Counted from the first letter of the stretch, positions 17,000 through 27,034 are shown. The stretch is DNA of 64,000 nucleotides from Flavobacterium sp. SUN052 (GCF_028867935.1 NZ_JAPQNS010000001.1:1591284-1655283); one strand, 5' to 3'. Translations and numbers: made by a program. Notes: generated by a model not told the origin, from the sequence alone.

Positions 17000-17920
17000 A
17001 TGAAAAAGGAAACGAACACTCCCTATATAATTCAGTCAATTTCTGAGTTGCACCGATTGTTGGGCTTACCGAAGCCAGCGCACCCGCTGGTGAGTGTAGT
17101 TAACCTAGCGGAGATTCCCTGCCCACTGGATGAAAATCTGGGCAGCTTTGCCTATAACTTTTACTCGGTCTGCATCAAGAAAAACTTCACCGGTAAAATG
17201 AAGTATGGGCAGAACTATTACGATTTTAACGAAGGCACCATGACTTTTTTCTCGCCGGGGCAGGTGATCGCCACCGATGTGACGGATAACATTTCGCTTT
17301 CAGGATGGTGGCTGGTTTTCCACCCCGATTTTGTTCAGATATACCCCTTACTGAAACGAATCAAGGAATACGGCTATTTTTCGTACGCCGTGAACGAAGC
17401 TTTGCACCTGTCCGATAAAGAAGAAGCCATGATTACGGGCATCATGCAAAACATCGATCAGGAATACCGGTCGGCCATCGACACGCATAGTCAGGACGTG
17501 ATGGTGTCCCACATAGACTTGCTCCTTACGTACTGCAACCGGTTCTACAGTCGGCAGTTTATTACCCGAAAACACATTAACAACGACGTACTGAGCAAGC
17601 TGGAAGCGTTACTTACTGATTATTTCGAGGGAGGCAATGTGCAAAAATTGGGGCTTCCCACGGTGCAATACGTTTCGGATCAGCTCAATCTCTCACCCAA
17701 TTACCTTAGCGATCTCTTGCGGTCGCTTACCGGGCAAAGTACCCAACAGCATATTCATAACAAGCTGATTGAGAAAGCGCAGGAAATCCTGACAACTACC
17801 TCGTTATCCGTCGGCGAAATTGCCTACGAACTTGGCTTCGAGTACCCACAGTCGTTCAACAAGTTATTCAAGAGTAAAACCAACCTATCTCCCCTCGAAT
17901 TTCGGCAGTCGTTCAACTGA
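17000..17920 (+). CDS. AraC family transcriptional regulator
   Basis: A 306-residue regulator. The N-terminal part (about 40-190) is a cupin-like ligand-sensing domain with FYSVCIKKNFTG and YDFNEGTMTFFSPGQV. The C-terminal 100 residues hold the two AraC helix-turn-helix units: VQYVSDQLNLSPNYLSDLLR, then VGEIAYELGFEYPQSFNKLFK, ending in NLSPLEFRQSF. It lies between an aldo/keto reductase gene and a GH3-family gene on the same strand, and probably regulates one or both. The ligand is unknown. Confidence 0.93.
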   Translation: MKKETNTPYIIQSISELHRLLGLPKPAHPLVSVVNLAEIPCPLDENLGSFAYNFYSVCIKKNFTGKMKYGQNYYDFNEGTMTFFSPGQVIATDVTDNISLSGWWLVFHPDFVQIYPLLKRIKEYGYFSYAVNEALHLSDKEEAMITGIMQNIDQEYRSAIDTHSQDVMVSHIDLLLTYCNRFYSRQFITRKHINNDVLSKLEALLTDYFEGGNVQKLGLPTVQYVSDQLNLSPNYLSDLLRSLTGQSTQQHIHNKLIEKAQEILTTTSLSVGEIAYELGFEYPQSFNKLFKSKTNLSPLEFRQSFN

Positions 17921-18004
17921 CCTGTGCCGCCCGATTGCTTCAAGCTAACAAAGCCGTAGGTATCGTGTTTACTGGAAAGCAAACCAGTCTACAAAACAGT
18001 ACTT

Positions 18005-19525
18005 ATGGCAGTATTTGGTGAATTAATCAGAAAAGCGATTGATGTTTATGGCTTTGTAACATCGGAGCCCGATCCGGCGAAAGCCCAGCGCGAGGTGTTA
18101 CACGATCTGCTTACCAAAGCCAGATTAACTGCCTTCGGTAAAAAGCATAATTTCACCGAATTGCTCCAAAGCGACGATATTGTAAGTGCTTTTCAACAGG
18201 CTGTTCCCGTTCATGATTATGACAAAATGCATGACGACTGGTGGCATTATTTGCTCGAAGGCCATCAGAATGTGACCTGGCCAGGCGGTCAACGCTATTT
18301 TGCTCTAAGCAGTGGCACCACCAGCAATAGTAAGTCCATTCCGGTAACGGACGACATGGTCGATGCAATCCGCAAGTCGGGCATTCAGCAGGTGATGAGC
18401 CTCAAAAACTTCGACCTTCCCGCCGATTTCTTCGAAAAGCAGATTTTGATGTTAGGGAGCAGCGTGAGCCTGATCGAAAAAGATGACCATGAGGAAGGTG
18501 AGATTAGTGGCATCAGCGCTTCGAATATTCCCGTCTGGTTTAGAGGCTATTACAAACCGGGTGTCGAGATTGCGTCGATGACAGACTGGGACGAAAAAGT
18601 ACGCCAGATAGCCATTGAAGCCCCCGGCTGGGATATTGGTAGTCTGAGCGGAATTCCGTCGTGGATTGAAATGATGCTAAAGGAAGTCATTACCTATAAT
18701 AAACTCAACACCATTCACGACATCTGGCCCAACCTCCAGGTGTATACAACGGGCGGAGTAGCGTTTGAACCCTATCGCAAAAGCTTCGAAACCTTGCTGG
18801 CTAAGCCCCTCATTTACATTGACACCTATCTAACTTCGGAAGGTTATCTGGCTACGCAAAAACGTCCCGACACTTCGTCGATGTCATTAATTGTCGACAA
18901 TGGAATATTCTTTGAATTTGTCCCTTTCATGGACGAAAACATGGACGAAGAAGGTCGGGTGAAGCAGGACGCTACGATACTTCCGCTGGAACAGGCCGAA
19001 GAAAACGTCGATTATGTGTTGCTTATCTCAACCGTTTCGGGGACCTGGCGGTACATGATTGGCGATACCGTCATGATTACTGATAAAAAAAGGGCCGAAA
19101 TAAAGATTACCGGGCGGACTAAGCACTTCCTTAATGTGGTGGGTGAACAGTTGTCGGTTCACCAGATGAACAAGGCGATGGAAACCATGCAGAAACAGTA
19201 TGACATGGAAATCAAAGAGTTTGTGGTTTCTGCTATTCGCAAAGACGGTGAGTACATCAATAAGTGGTATATCGGCTCCAACAAAGAACTGGCGGGATCC
19301 GAAATGGCTGCGTCGCTGGATAACGAGCTTAGTAACACCAACAAAAACTATAAGGTAGCCCGTAGCAAATCACTGAAAGGTGTTGAAGCCGAGGTGATCC
19401 CGGTGGAGCAGTTTTATCGCTGGAGCGAAGAATTTAAAAAGCTCGGCGGCCAGGCCAAAATTCCACGGGTTATGAAAGAAGACGACTTCCTGGAGTTCGA
19501 GCAGTATATAAAAGGCCTGTCATAA
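18005..19525 (+). CDS. GH3 auxin-responsive promoter family (acyl-adenylating) protein
   Basis: A 506-residue protein of the GH3 family. In plants these are adenylate-forming enzymes that join acyl acids such as auxin or jasmonate to amino acids. The nucleotide-binding motif is YFALSSGTTSNSKSIPV. Other family blocks are WDIGSLSGIPSW, YTTGGVAFEPY and TYLTSEGYLATQ. The C-terminal small domain starts near ITGRTKHFLNVVGEQLS. The bacterial members are not characterised, so the product is not known. Its end overlaps the convergent peptidase gene by six bases. Confidence 0.9.
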   Translation: MAVFGELIRKAIDVYGFVTSEPDPAKAQREVLHDLLTKARLTAFGKKHNFTELLQSDDIVSAFQQAVPVHDYDKMHDDWWHYLLEGHQNVTWPGGQRYFALSSGTTSNSKSIPVTDDMVDAIRKSGIQQVMSLKNFDLPADFFEKQILMLGSSVSLIEKDDHEEGEISGISASNIPVWFRGYYKPGVEIASMTDWDEKVRQIAIEAPGWDIGSLSGIPSWIEMMLKEVITYNKLNTIHDIWPNLQVYTTGGVAFEPYRKSFETLLAKPLIYIDTYLTSEGYLATQKRPDTSSMSLIVDNGIFFEFVPFMDENMDEEGRVKQDATILPLEQAEENVDYVLLISTVSGTWRYMIGDTVMITDKKRAEIKITGRTKHFLNVVGEQLSVHQMNKAMETMQKQYDMEIKEFVVSAIRKDGEYINKWYIGSNKELAGSEMAASLDNELSNTNKNYKVARSKSLKGVEAEVIPVEQFYRWSEEFKKLGGQAKIPRVMKEDDFLEFEQYIKGLS

Positions 19526-20206
19526 GGCTTTTTTCTGCGCTTCCAGTTTTTGTTCTTCCAGCTTTTTCACCTGATCGGTAATTTCCTCGGGCGATACATA
19601 CAGTCGAGCAATTTTGTCTTTGTAGGCTTGCGGAAGTTCAGCATGGTCGAGAATGAATCGCTTGGTTTCAACCAGGTAGCTGCCGAGTCCGTGGCTAACG
19701 GCGTAATCGTCGGCAATGCGTTCTACCTTTTTCACATAGGCAGGCGACGAAATATACCCCCAACCGAAACGCACTAAGCCTAAGTTACTTCGGCTTTCAT
19801 AATCCATAATGTGCCCTAGCTCATGACCAATCCAGCCAATCATAATGGCATCGGGCAGTTGATGAATGGGAATAGCCGTGTGCGTCAGTTTAAATAAAGC
19901 ACTGATATTGATGCGGTACGCTCTGTTTTTCCGACTAGCTAACAAGGTACTGAAAACCGGCTGGGCCTGCATGACCGATGATTTTATCTTTTGTTTGAAG
20001 ACAAAGTGAATCGACGTCTCCATCAACTCCGGGTAAAACGACAGTGCCGTCAGCACGTTTTTCTCGATAATCGCCGGTATCGTTTTATTCGTTCTAAAGC
20101 GCGCCAGTTCGGTCGTAATCTCGCCCATTTGCGCACTGATTTGGGATGTCAACATAAGCGTGTTCAGAAAATCGATGTAACCTACCTCTCTTCTTAACAC
20201 GCTCAA
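19520..20206 (-). CDS. Zinc metallopeptidase-like protein (M48/SprT-like)
   Basis: A 228-residue soluble protein with a gluzincin active site: HELGH (H128, E129, H132) and a downstream E162 in ERIADDYA as third zinc ligand. There is no clear signal peptide or membrane helix, unlike typical M48 HtpX or BepA proteins, so it is probably cytoplasmic or a minimal catalytic unit. The C-terminal tail is a Lys/Glu-rich helix. It is convergent with the GH3-family gene and follows the M81 gene on the minus strand by about 20 bp, so it may be the last gene of that set. Confidence 0.8.
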   Translation of the reverse strand: MSVLRREVGYIDFLNTLMLTSQISAQMGEITTELARFRTNKTIPAIIEKNVLTALSFYPELMETSIHFVFKQKIKSSVMQAQPVFSTLLASRKNRAYRINISALFKLTHTAIPIHQLPDAIMIGWIGHELGHIMDYESRSNLGLVRFGWGYISSPAYVKKVERIADDYAVSHGLGSYLVETKRFILDHAELPQAYKDKIARLYVSPEEITDQVKKLEEQKLEAQKKAL

Positions 20207-20228
20207 TGTCCATTGGTTTTGTATTCTG

Positions 20229-21812
20229 CTATTTGGCAGCCCCCGACAACGGAACGAGCTGGGCCGACAAGTCTGGCTTTTTCATGTCTTTGTCAAAGGG
20301 AAACATAGGGCGCTTGATTCTCTTATACGGCAACCGAAACAGATCCTGATCAACCCCTCCGGGCGTTAGCGCCATGATCCAGTCGGCCTGCATAGCGTAC
20401 AGTTCGGGTTGTAAATAGCCAATTTTGACCACCACAATGTCGGCGGTTCGGGGGTTGAGGCCCAGGCGGGTAAAGTCCTTTTCTTCGTGATAAGGTTTGC
20501 GCTTTTGGGTAACAATCACGTGAATACTACCCACTCGAACTACCACCTCAACCTCAGCATCTTTGTCCCCTTTCACAATCGATTCTACTGTACCTTTGAG
20601 CGGGACGGGCGGGGCAAAGCGAGCATCGACACGTGCTCCTGCAACGCCTTCAACCTGCCCGCCGACGCCAGCAGCCATAGCCTTTTTAACCAGTTCGGGA
20701 TCGGGAATTGACGCGTAAATCAGCGTGGGACCATTGGCCGGTTTAAATTCTGGCCGGGCGAGCAGTTGGGTAATGGTCCAGGTCACATCCCCAGCGCCAC
20801 CAGCCGTCGGGTTATCGCCTGTGTCGCTGATATAAAACGGGCGTTTTGTACTGACAAGGGCTTTGGCCAGCACCTCGTTCAGCGTACCGGTCGGTGCCAC
20901 AAAGCCGAACTGATTGCGAACATTCCAGAAGTCAAGTGCCAGTTTCTCGGCAGTCTGGGTCACTTTGGCTTTATCGTCGCCTGTTACCATTACCACAGCG
21001 TGGTTGCGGGGCTCGTCGGCCCAGGCATAGCCAATCCAGATAGCCGCATCCACAATGCCCTCCCGGTGATCGGCCAGGGGTTCTACCTGCTGGTACAGAC
21101 TCTTACCCGGCTCGATGCGCGTACTTGTTTTTTCGCCCGGTAACAGAATGGGAATGGGTATCCATGCTTTGTAAGCCGGTTTACCTTTGCCGCTTTTGAT
21201 GCGTTCTAGCAGATTGACCACCGCCCGTTCTTTGGTTTGCATGGCATCTTCGTGGGGAGCCATCCGGTAGCAGGTCATCAGGTCCGTATTTTGCGCCAAT
21301 CGCCACGAGACATTACCGTGCAAATCCATTGAGGTAGAAATGATAGTCTTATACCCGATCACTTTCCGAATTCGGGTTATATAGTCTCCTTCGGGATCAT
21401 CAAGACCCACTACACTCATAGCTCCGTGAATGTCGAAGTACAGCCCGTCATAAGGCGCATATTTCTTGAGCGAATCGAGTGTTTTGTTCACCAGCGATTC
21501 GTAGGCTTCCCGGGTTACGGCTCCACCAGGCAACGATTTCCCCACGACGGTGGGCACCCACACAGCCTGTTTTCGTAACGGAGCTGCACCCATCATAAAC
21601 GGATAGGCATTGTAAACTTCACCACTGTACCGGGCATGAAAAGCGTCTTCGTGTGTAACAGCCGGCGAGAATGTGCTGGATTCGATTCCTAAGCCAGCAA
21701 TGGCGATGCGGGGAAGTTTAGCCGTTCCGGCAGAACCGTTTGTTTGAGCAAATCCAAAACGAACAGCACTCAGGCCAACAGCAAAGCAAACTAGAAGGTG
21801 TTTCATGCGCAC
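20229..21812 (-). CDS. M81 family (MlrC-like) metallopeptidase
   Basis: A 527-residue exported protein with a signal peptide (hydrophobic residues 4-20). It matches the MlrC pattern: an N-terminal domain beginning IAIAGLGIESSTFSPAVTHE, MDLHGNVS, APHEDAMQTKERA, and the C-terminal MlrC_C domain with ISDTGDNPTAGGAGD. MlrC is the zinc protease that finishes microcystin breakdown in Sphingomonas. Relatives in Bacteroidota are of unknown substrate and often sit beside transport and sugar-acid genes, as here. It follows a DHDPS-family gene on the same strand. Confidence 0.88.
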   Translation of the reverse strand: MRMKHLLVCFAVGLSAVRFGFAQTNGSAGTAKLPRIAIAGLGIESSTFSPAVTHEDAFHARYSGEVYNAYPFMMGAAPLRKQAVWVPTVVGKSLPGGAVTREAYESLVNKTLDSLKKYAPYDGLYFDIHGAMSVVGLDDPEGDYITRIRKVIGYKTIISTSMDLHGNVSWRLAQNTDLMTCYRMAPHEDAMQTKERAVVNLLERIKSGKGKPAYKAWIPIPILLPGEKTSTRIEPGKSLYQQVEPLADHREGIVDAAIWIGYAWADEPRNHAVVMVTGDDKAKVTQTAEKLALDFWNVRNQFGFVAPTGTLNEVLAKALVSTKRPFYISDTGDNPTAGGAGDVTWTITQLLARPEFKPANGPTLIYASIPDPELVKKAMAAGVGGQVEGVAGARVDARFAPPVPLKGTVESIVKGDKDAEVEVVVRVGSIHVIVTQKRKPYHEEKDFTRLGLNPRTADIVVVKIGYLQPELYAMQADWIMALTPGGVDQDLFRLPYKRIKRPMFPFDKDMKKPDLSAQLVPLSGAAK

Positions 21813-21903
21813 AAGTTAAATGATTCAGCAGAATGGCAAGCATTGCAGTTGTCTAAAATATGCCAACGCCCCCTGGAAAAATAATCACTGAATCGTTTGG
21901 GTG

Positions 21904-22845
21904 CTAGCCTGCCTTCGTGATGGCTAGCTCGTTTTGTAGATTCTGGTAATCTGCCCACAACTTATTCATCTTATTCATGATCTCGGGCGTCATCTTGCCC
22001 ACGTCGCGCCGAGTGAATGTGGTAATATCGAACCCTCGTTGCTGTAAAAAATATTTGGACACAGTGGGGTACACGTGATGCATCACCTCCATTTTATCGA
22101 TCAGAAACTGCTGCACAGCGGCTACTTCTTCCTGTTTATCAGCATCGTTGTAATGAGCGCACAGCCACACGATTAGCTCGGGAAAATAGTTTCCCTGAAT
22201 GCAAGACAAACCAGCCGAACCAGCCCGCAAGGAGTCAACGGCATGCGCCATGTAAGCATCATATAATCCAAACGTAGCGCCCTGCGTCAACCGAAGTTTT
22301 TCTTGAATCTGGGCAATGTCCAAGCAAGTGTCTTTATGGTAAATAACCCGCCCGGTGGACACAAACTGCCCCAACTGTTGTGGTGAGATAAGCCGTTTAT
22401 AAGGAACCGGGCATTCATAGAAACCCACCGGAATCTGTTCGGTGCGATCCAGCAATTGAAACACCCGCTCATCGAAAACCGCATCCGATTCAGATTCTTC
22501 AGCCAGAAGTCCTGTAATCAGAATAACAGCGTCGGTACCAAGCCCGTGTACTTTCTTTACAAACTCGGCCTGCTTTTCGATGGGGCCGCCAAACGTTCCG
22601 GTAGCCACCACCGGCACCGCGCCGTTCACTCTTTTCACAACATGATCGATGATCTGAAGCCGTTCCTGCTCGCTCAGTTCGAACATCTCGCTCGACAGGC
22701 AGTTGGCAAACAAGCCAGCAGCCCCTGCCTGCAAGTACAGATCCGTCAGCCGGGTCAGAGCCTCAAAATCGACCGCGCCACTATCGGTAAACGGCGTGAG
22801 CATAACCGGAACAAACCGTTTTGGGGAAGAAGCAGGTTTAGTCAT
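21904..22845 (-). CDS. Dihydrodipicolinate synthase family protein
   Basis: A 313-residue class I aldolase/lyase of the DapA/NanA superfamily. The Schiff-base lysine is K171 in VIYHKDTCLD and the catalytic tyrosine is Y143 in GFYECPVPYK. The usual GTxGE phosphate or carboxylate loop is replaced by FANCLSSEMFELS, so it is probably not a true dihydrodipicolinate synthase. Its neighbours point to catabolism of a sugar acid or keto acid. The start overlaps the end of the SSS transporter gene by eight bases, so the two are translated together and the transporter may import its substrate. Confidence 0.9.
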   Translation of the reverse strand: MTKPASSPKRFVPVMLTPFTDSGAVDFEALTRLTDLYLQAGAAGLFANCLSSEMFELSEQERLQIIDHVVKRVNGAVPVVATGTFGGPIEKQAEFVKKVHGLGTDAVILITGLLAEESESDAVFDERVFQLLDRTEQIPVGFYECPVPYKRLISPQQLGQFVSTGRVIYHKDTCLDIAQIQEKLRLTQGATFGLYDAYMAHAVDSLRAGSAGLSCIQGNYFPELIVWLCAHYNDADKQEEVAAVQQFLIDKMEVMHHVYPTVSKYFLQQRGFDITTFTRRDVGKMTPEIMNKMNKLWADYQNLQNELAITKAG

Positions 22846-24430
22846 GGGGTACAGTGGCAGCTTTGGTGAGCGATTTTGCCGAGCGATTTTTGGCTTTTGT
22901 CAGCATCAAACCCACCAGAAAAATGGTGAGCGTACCGATAACGATAATCATATTGCTGTGCAGCGGGTTACGCAGGTAGCTATATTCAGCGGGCAGTTGC
23001 CCCGAAAAAGTCATCCAGATAATTACCAACACGCCAATTGTTGTCGCAGTCAGCGCTTCGGGGCTGGTTGTTTGCCGACTGATGAGGCCCAACAGAAACA
23101 ACCCGAGCATACCGGCTGCAAAAATTCCCGAAAGGGTCCACCAAACATCCAGAATGCTTTTGACGCCAATCATGGCGATGCCAACACTTAAACCCAACAC
23201 CCCAAAAACAACCGTAGCAATGTGTAGTAAGGCCAGTTGTTTCCGGCTCGACGGATTCGGGTTAATGTAGCGTTTATATATATCTTCTGTAAAAACCGTA
23301 GCCGAGGCATTCATCCCCGAACTGATCGTGCTCATAGCTGCCGACAAAATTGCCGATATAATCAAACCCATTAAGCCTGCGGGCACTTTCGTCACCATAA
23401 AATGCGGCATCACTTTATCGCCATAATCGGCGGGTTGCAGCGTAGCTACCAGGCGATTCACCTCAGCCGATGTAGCACTGGCAGGCAAGCGATCCATTGC
23501 CACTTTTTGCTTGACGGCTTCGATGAGTTCGGGGTGTACCTGATAATAGGCAAACAAACAGGCTCCGATTACAAAGAACAGCAGCGAGGCCGGTACATAC
23601 AGCCACACACAGAGCCATATTGACTTAGCCGCTTCTTTATTTGACGCCGTGGTGTGGTAGCGCTGAATGTAATTTTGATCCATGCCAAAGTTATTCAGGT
23701 TAATAAAGAACCCGTATAACAGCACCACCCAAAACGACGATTGAGTGAAGTCGAGCGATAAAGAGCCCAGGCTAAATTTGTCGTTGGTAGCTCCGATGTC
23801 GATTATTTTCGAAACTCCGCCCGGCATTTCGGCCACAATCAGGTACAGTATCAGTAAAGCTCCCCCGGTTTTCACAACGGCTTGCACTACTTCTGTCCAA
23901 ATCACCGCTTCCATACCGCCTAAAACGGTGTAGATGATGATGCAAGTCCCCACAACAACCATAATCAGCGCCATTGAGTAGCCGGTGAGCGCCTGTAAGC
24001 TAAGGGCAATGCCCAAGAAAATAGACCCCATGCGAGCTAGTTGTGTTAGCAAAAAGCACACAACTGCATACGTTCTTGCCCATAAACCAAACCGATTTTC
24101 CAAATGGGTATAAGCTGAAATCTCGCCCGTCTGCCGGTAAAACGGCACAAAAAAACGGGCTGCTGTATAAGCCGCTAATGGCATCGACAGGCTAAATACA
24201 AACGCGTTCCAGTTGCCGCCAAACGCTTTACCCGGAACGCCCAGAAATGTATTGCTGCTCAGAAAAGTAGCGTAGATCGACAAGCCCGTTGCCCAACCTG
24301 GAATCAGCCCCGATGCCCTGGTAAACTGATCGGCGTTTTTGTTCTTCCTGGAAAAGTATAACCCGACCAGAATCATTGCAACGAGATAAAGCACAATGAT
24401 CAGTACGTCGAACAGGGGTAGGCTTTTCAT
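22838..24430 (-). CDS. Sodium:solute symporter family protein
   Basis: A 530-residue inner-membrane transporter of the SSS family with about 13-14 helices. The N-terminal helix is followed by YFSRKNKNADQFTRASGLIPG, then YATFLSSNTFLGVPGKA. The family signature region GMEAVIWTEVVQ and ISAILSAAMSTISSGMNASA (sodium site) are present. It should import a small organic solute with Na+. The overlap with the DHDPS-family gene makes a sugar acid or related keto acid a reasonable guess at the substrate. Confidence 0.93.
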   Translation of the reverse strand: MKSLPLFDVLIIVLYLVAMILVGLYFSRKNKNADQFTRASGLIPGWATGLSIYATFLSSNTFLGVPGKAFGGNWNAFVFSLSMPLAAYTAARFFVPFYRQTGEISAYTHLENRFGLWARTYAVVCFLLTQLARMGSIFLGIALSLQALTGYSMALIMVVVGTCIIIYTVLGGMEAVIWTEVVQAVVKTGGALLILYLIVAEMPGGVSKIIDIGATNDKFSLGSLSLDFTQSSFWVVLLYGFFINLNNFGMDQNYIQRYHTTASNKEAAKSIWLCVWLYVPASLLFFVIGACLFAYYQVHPELIEAVKQKVAMDRLPASATSAEVNRLVATLQPADYGDKVMPHFMVTKVPAGLMGLIISAILSAAMSTISSGMNASATVFTEDIYKRYINPNPSSRKQLALLHIATVVFGVLGLSVGIAMIGVKSILDVWWTLSGIFAAGMLGLFLLGLISRQTTSPEALTATTIGVLVIIWMTFSGQLPAEYSYLRNPLHSNMIIVIGTLTIFLVGLMLTKAKNRSAKSLTKAATVPHD

Positions 24431-24746
24431 TTTAGTCTTTTGAGTTTAGGATACATCGGTGCACTACGGGTAGCAGTGTAAGGTGTTTGAGAGATTCGGG
24501 CAACAGCTTATTAATTGGCTAAAGCCTTTTATACCTGGTTATCTCCTTACACCAGCAAAGACTATAGATCCTTTTTGTCTCCTGTACTACAGACCAGTTT
24601 TATCGCCCAAAATTGTAAGACAAGGCTACGACTCAGCGACCTGGCACAACCAGGATGACTCAGACATGGTTGACCTTCTGGATATGGGAATGCAGGTTGA
24701 TGACACGTCCTCGCTACGGTGTCTCCGGAACGGGCTTAGGCCCTAC
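24431..24746. other. Intergenic stretch without a recognised gene
   Basis: This 316-bp gap separates the symporter start from the end of the DUF1537 gene, both on the minus strand. The one plus-strand open frame here (24483-24761) has no recognisable protein pattern and runs into the DUF1537 gene. I find no clear promoter match and no repeat. It presumably holds the promoter of the symporter operon. Confidence 0.5.
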
Positions 24747-25895
24747 TCAGAACGACCATAGTTCCGACGGCCACTTGTAGCTACCCGGTTTTACAGTAAT
24801 ATACACTTCTCTATCGAGGGCGCGGCTTCTGACAACACCAACGGCCAGTTCCTGTGTCGGGGCAAGTCTACTTACGCTAATCTGCCGTAATGTGGCCGAT
24901 GCTGTTGATCCGCCTTCAATAATCAATTCATCTATCTGAATCTGGTCCATCACCAGCTTTACCGCCATTGCCATTGTGGTTCGTAAATGCGCAGCAAGTC
25001 CCGAACCACTGGCAACAGTGGCCGGATTAATAGCCATGATCACCTGCCCATGCTGTACCCCAAGATTAACAACATCTATTGCCCAATTGGCTAGAGCAAT
25101 GGTATCAAGGCTCCCTGTATGGATTAATTCGTTGGGCATGTAGCTCACCGGAAACCCCGCTCGGGCGGCTTTTCTGACTCGATCGACGCTGGCTCCAAAG
25201 GCACTTCCGCATACATATAGTTTATACGCCCCCAGGCTACTTGGGGCAGAAGGTTCAGCCTTTGCCCCAGATAATGAACCCAGAATTGCGGAAAAGAAAC
25301 CAGACCCACCACAAACCAGGGTTTGGTTATCAATGCGTTTCACCCAGGCATGTAAATCAGCCTCAGTGCCAGCCTCGCCAATAGTAATTATCCGCTTAGA
25401 AAGTCCGGTTTGATGCGTTTGTACAGTTAAGTGGTCAGCCAGCCAACTAAACCGTTTTAGTACTTCACTTTCTATTACTGGAAATTCCGGATCGTTCGAA
25501 AAGTGGGTGTGATGGATCGGCACACCGTGAATATAATAGTGACCGTTGATCAACGTTCGGCCCAGCCCTGGGTTAGCGGAAACTACCAGCGCTTTGGCCA
25601 ACCCTAAAATGGCCAATTGGGCTAACGTTTCCGCCATCACATGCCCACGCAGCACCGAATCAACCTTTTTATAGATTAACTGTGGCTTCACGGGTAGAAG
25701 ATCCCGGCTGACCGTAATCATGTCGAACACTGCTTCTGATTCCGAAACAGAACGGGTATCGGTGGCAATTACCAGCAGATCTGCTTTCGAGGCCGAGTTA
25801 ACCGTCGTGGCTATTTCAACGTCAAGACCGTGGGTTAGCCCAATACCACTCAACTCAGCGGCACCCGTGAAATCATCAGCAATAACAACAATCAT
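24747..25895 (-). CDS. Four-carbon acid sugar kinase family protein (DUF1537, OtnK/DtnK-like)
   Basis: A 382-residue kinase of the DUF1537 family. I chose the ATG at 25895, giving MIVVIADDFTGAAELSGIG, because the longer frame from 25958 adds non-family residues. Known members (DtnK, OtnK) phosphorylate D-threonate, D-erythronate or related tetronates on the 4-hydroxyl. The N-terminal ADDFTGA and YKKVDSVLRGHV bind the substrate. The C-terminal domain with IIEGGSTASATL binds ATP. The gene just upstream encodes a PdxA2-like dehydrogenase, the enzyme that acts next on the 4-phosphate, so the pair is a typical tetronate module. Confidence 0.9.
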   Translation of the reverse strand: MIVVIADDFTGAAELSGIGLTHGLDVEIATTVNSASKADLLVIATDTRSVSESEAVFDMITVSRDLLPVKPQLIYKKVDSVLRGHVMAETLAQLAILGLAKALVVSANPGLGRTLINGHYYIHGVPIHHTHFSNDPEFPVIESEVLKRFSWLADHLTVQTHQTGLSKRIITIGEAGTEADLHAWVKRIDNQTLVCGGSGFFSAILGSLSGAKAEPSAPSSLGAYKLYVCGSAFGASVDRVRKAARAGFPVSYMPNELIHTGSLDTIALANWAIDVVNLGVQHGQVIMAINPATVASGSGLAAHLRTTMAMAVKLVMDQIQIDELIIEGGSTASATLRQISVSRLAPTQELAVGVVRSRALDREVYITVKPGSYKWPSELWSF

Positions 25896-25954
25896 GTGAA
25901 AGAGCGATGGTCTGGTGTTAAAGAAGATGAAAGAGTGAAAGGCTGGTGACTTAA

Positions 25955-27022
25955 TCAAGCACTTCTTCTGTCTTTCACTCTTTCTATCTTTTGCCCTTTC
26001 GCTAGCTGTACTGCCGACTCAATGGCCAGAATCATAGCGTCGGGGCTGGCAACACCCTTTCCTGCGATTTCAAAGGCTGTACCGTGGTCAACAGAAGTAC
26101 GAATTATGGGTAATCCTAAGGTGATATTGACCCCTTTCACGCTATCCATCTGTTTCTTTTCAGCATTCCATTTGAAACCCGTCAGCTTAAACGGAATATG
26201 GCCTTGATCGTGATACATGGCCACAACACCACCATAATAACCTGTTGCTGCTTTTGAAAACAGCGTATCGGCTGGAACCGGCCCTTCTACATCATAACCA
26301 CGACGACGGGCTTCTTCAACAGCAGGCAAAATCTCCAGGTCGTCTTCCGTTCCGAACAGACCCGAATCGCCCGCGTGGGGATTTAGACCCGCGATACCAA
26401 TTTTGAGATTCGTTTCGCCCAGAGCAATCAGTCCACTGTAGAGCAAGTCGGTTACCTCCAGAATACGATCTTTTTTCACCAGATCACAGGCTTGGCGAAG
26501 CGACACGTGTGTAGATACGTGAATGACTCTCAGCTGCTCTTCGACCAGCAGCATGCCGTATTTTTTTGTGTTGGTATAGTGTGCATATATTTCGGTGTGG
26601 CCGGCAAAATGATGCCCGGCTTCATTGATGGACTTCTTGTTGATTGGGCCGGTTACTGTTGCATCCAGTTCATTGGCCAGCGCTAAATCAATAACGGTCT
26701 TGACCGCTGCGAAGGCCGCTTCTCCGGCCATGGCCGAAATTTCACCAAACGCTAGAGTGGCCAGATCAACATTGGCCAGGTCGTACACATCGACGGTTCC
26801 CAACTGGAATTTTGCCTCTTTAATTGACCTGACCGGATTGATGACGGCACTTAGGCTCAAGCGGGTTGAAATATCCCGAAAAACGGACGCATCGCCGACA
26901 AGTATGGGATTGCAGATCTCATAGATAGCCGGGTTTGATAAGGCCTTTACCGCGATTTCGGGCCCAATGCTTGCCGGATCACCCATCGTAATACCAACGA
27001 TTGGTTTACTTTCTGTAGTCAT
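25955..27022 (-). CDS. PdxA2-like 4-phosphotetronate dehydrogenase (PdxA family)
   Basis: A 355-residue NAD-dependent, metal-dependent oxidative decarboxylase of the PdxA family. It starts PIVGITMGDPASIGPEI. The metal histidines are H172 (STHVSL), H216 (LNPHAGD) and H271 (AMYHDQGH), and H142 in AGHTE contacts the phosphate. PdxA proper works in vitamin B6 synthesis, while PdxA2 converts 4-phospho-D-threonate or -erythronate to dihydroxyacetone phosphate. The adjacent DUF1537 kinase favours PdxA2, yet pdxH lies only 12 bp upstream, so a B6 role or dual use cannot be ruled out. Confidence 0.88.
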   Translation of the reverse strand: MTTESKPIVGITMGDPASIGPEIAVKALSNPAIYEICNPILVGDASVFRDISTRLSLSAVINPVRSIKEAKFQLGTVDVYDLANVDLATLAFGEISAMAGEAAFAAVKTVIDLALANELDATVTGPINKKSINEAGHHFAGHTEIYAHYTNTKKYGMLLVEEQLRVIHVSTHVSLRQACDLVKKDRILEVTDLLYSGLIALGETNLKIGIAGLNPHAGDSGLFGTEDDLEILPAVEEARRRGYDVEGPVPADTLFSKAATGYYGGVVAMYHDQGHIPFKLTGFKWNAEKKQMDSVKGVNITLGLPIIRTSVDHGTAFEIAGKGVASPDAMILAIESAVQLAKGQKIERVKDRRSA

Positions 27023-27034
27023 CGTTGAGGCAGG

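Noticed and set aside
24483..24761. A 92-residue plus-strand gene
   Set aside because: No protein family pattern, and it overlaps the end of the well-supported DUF1537 gene on the other strand.
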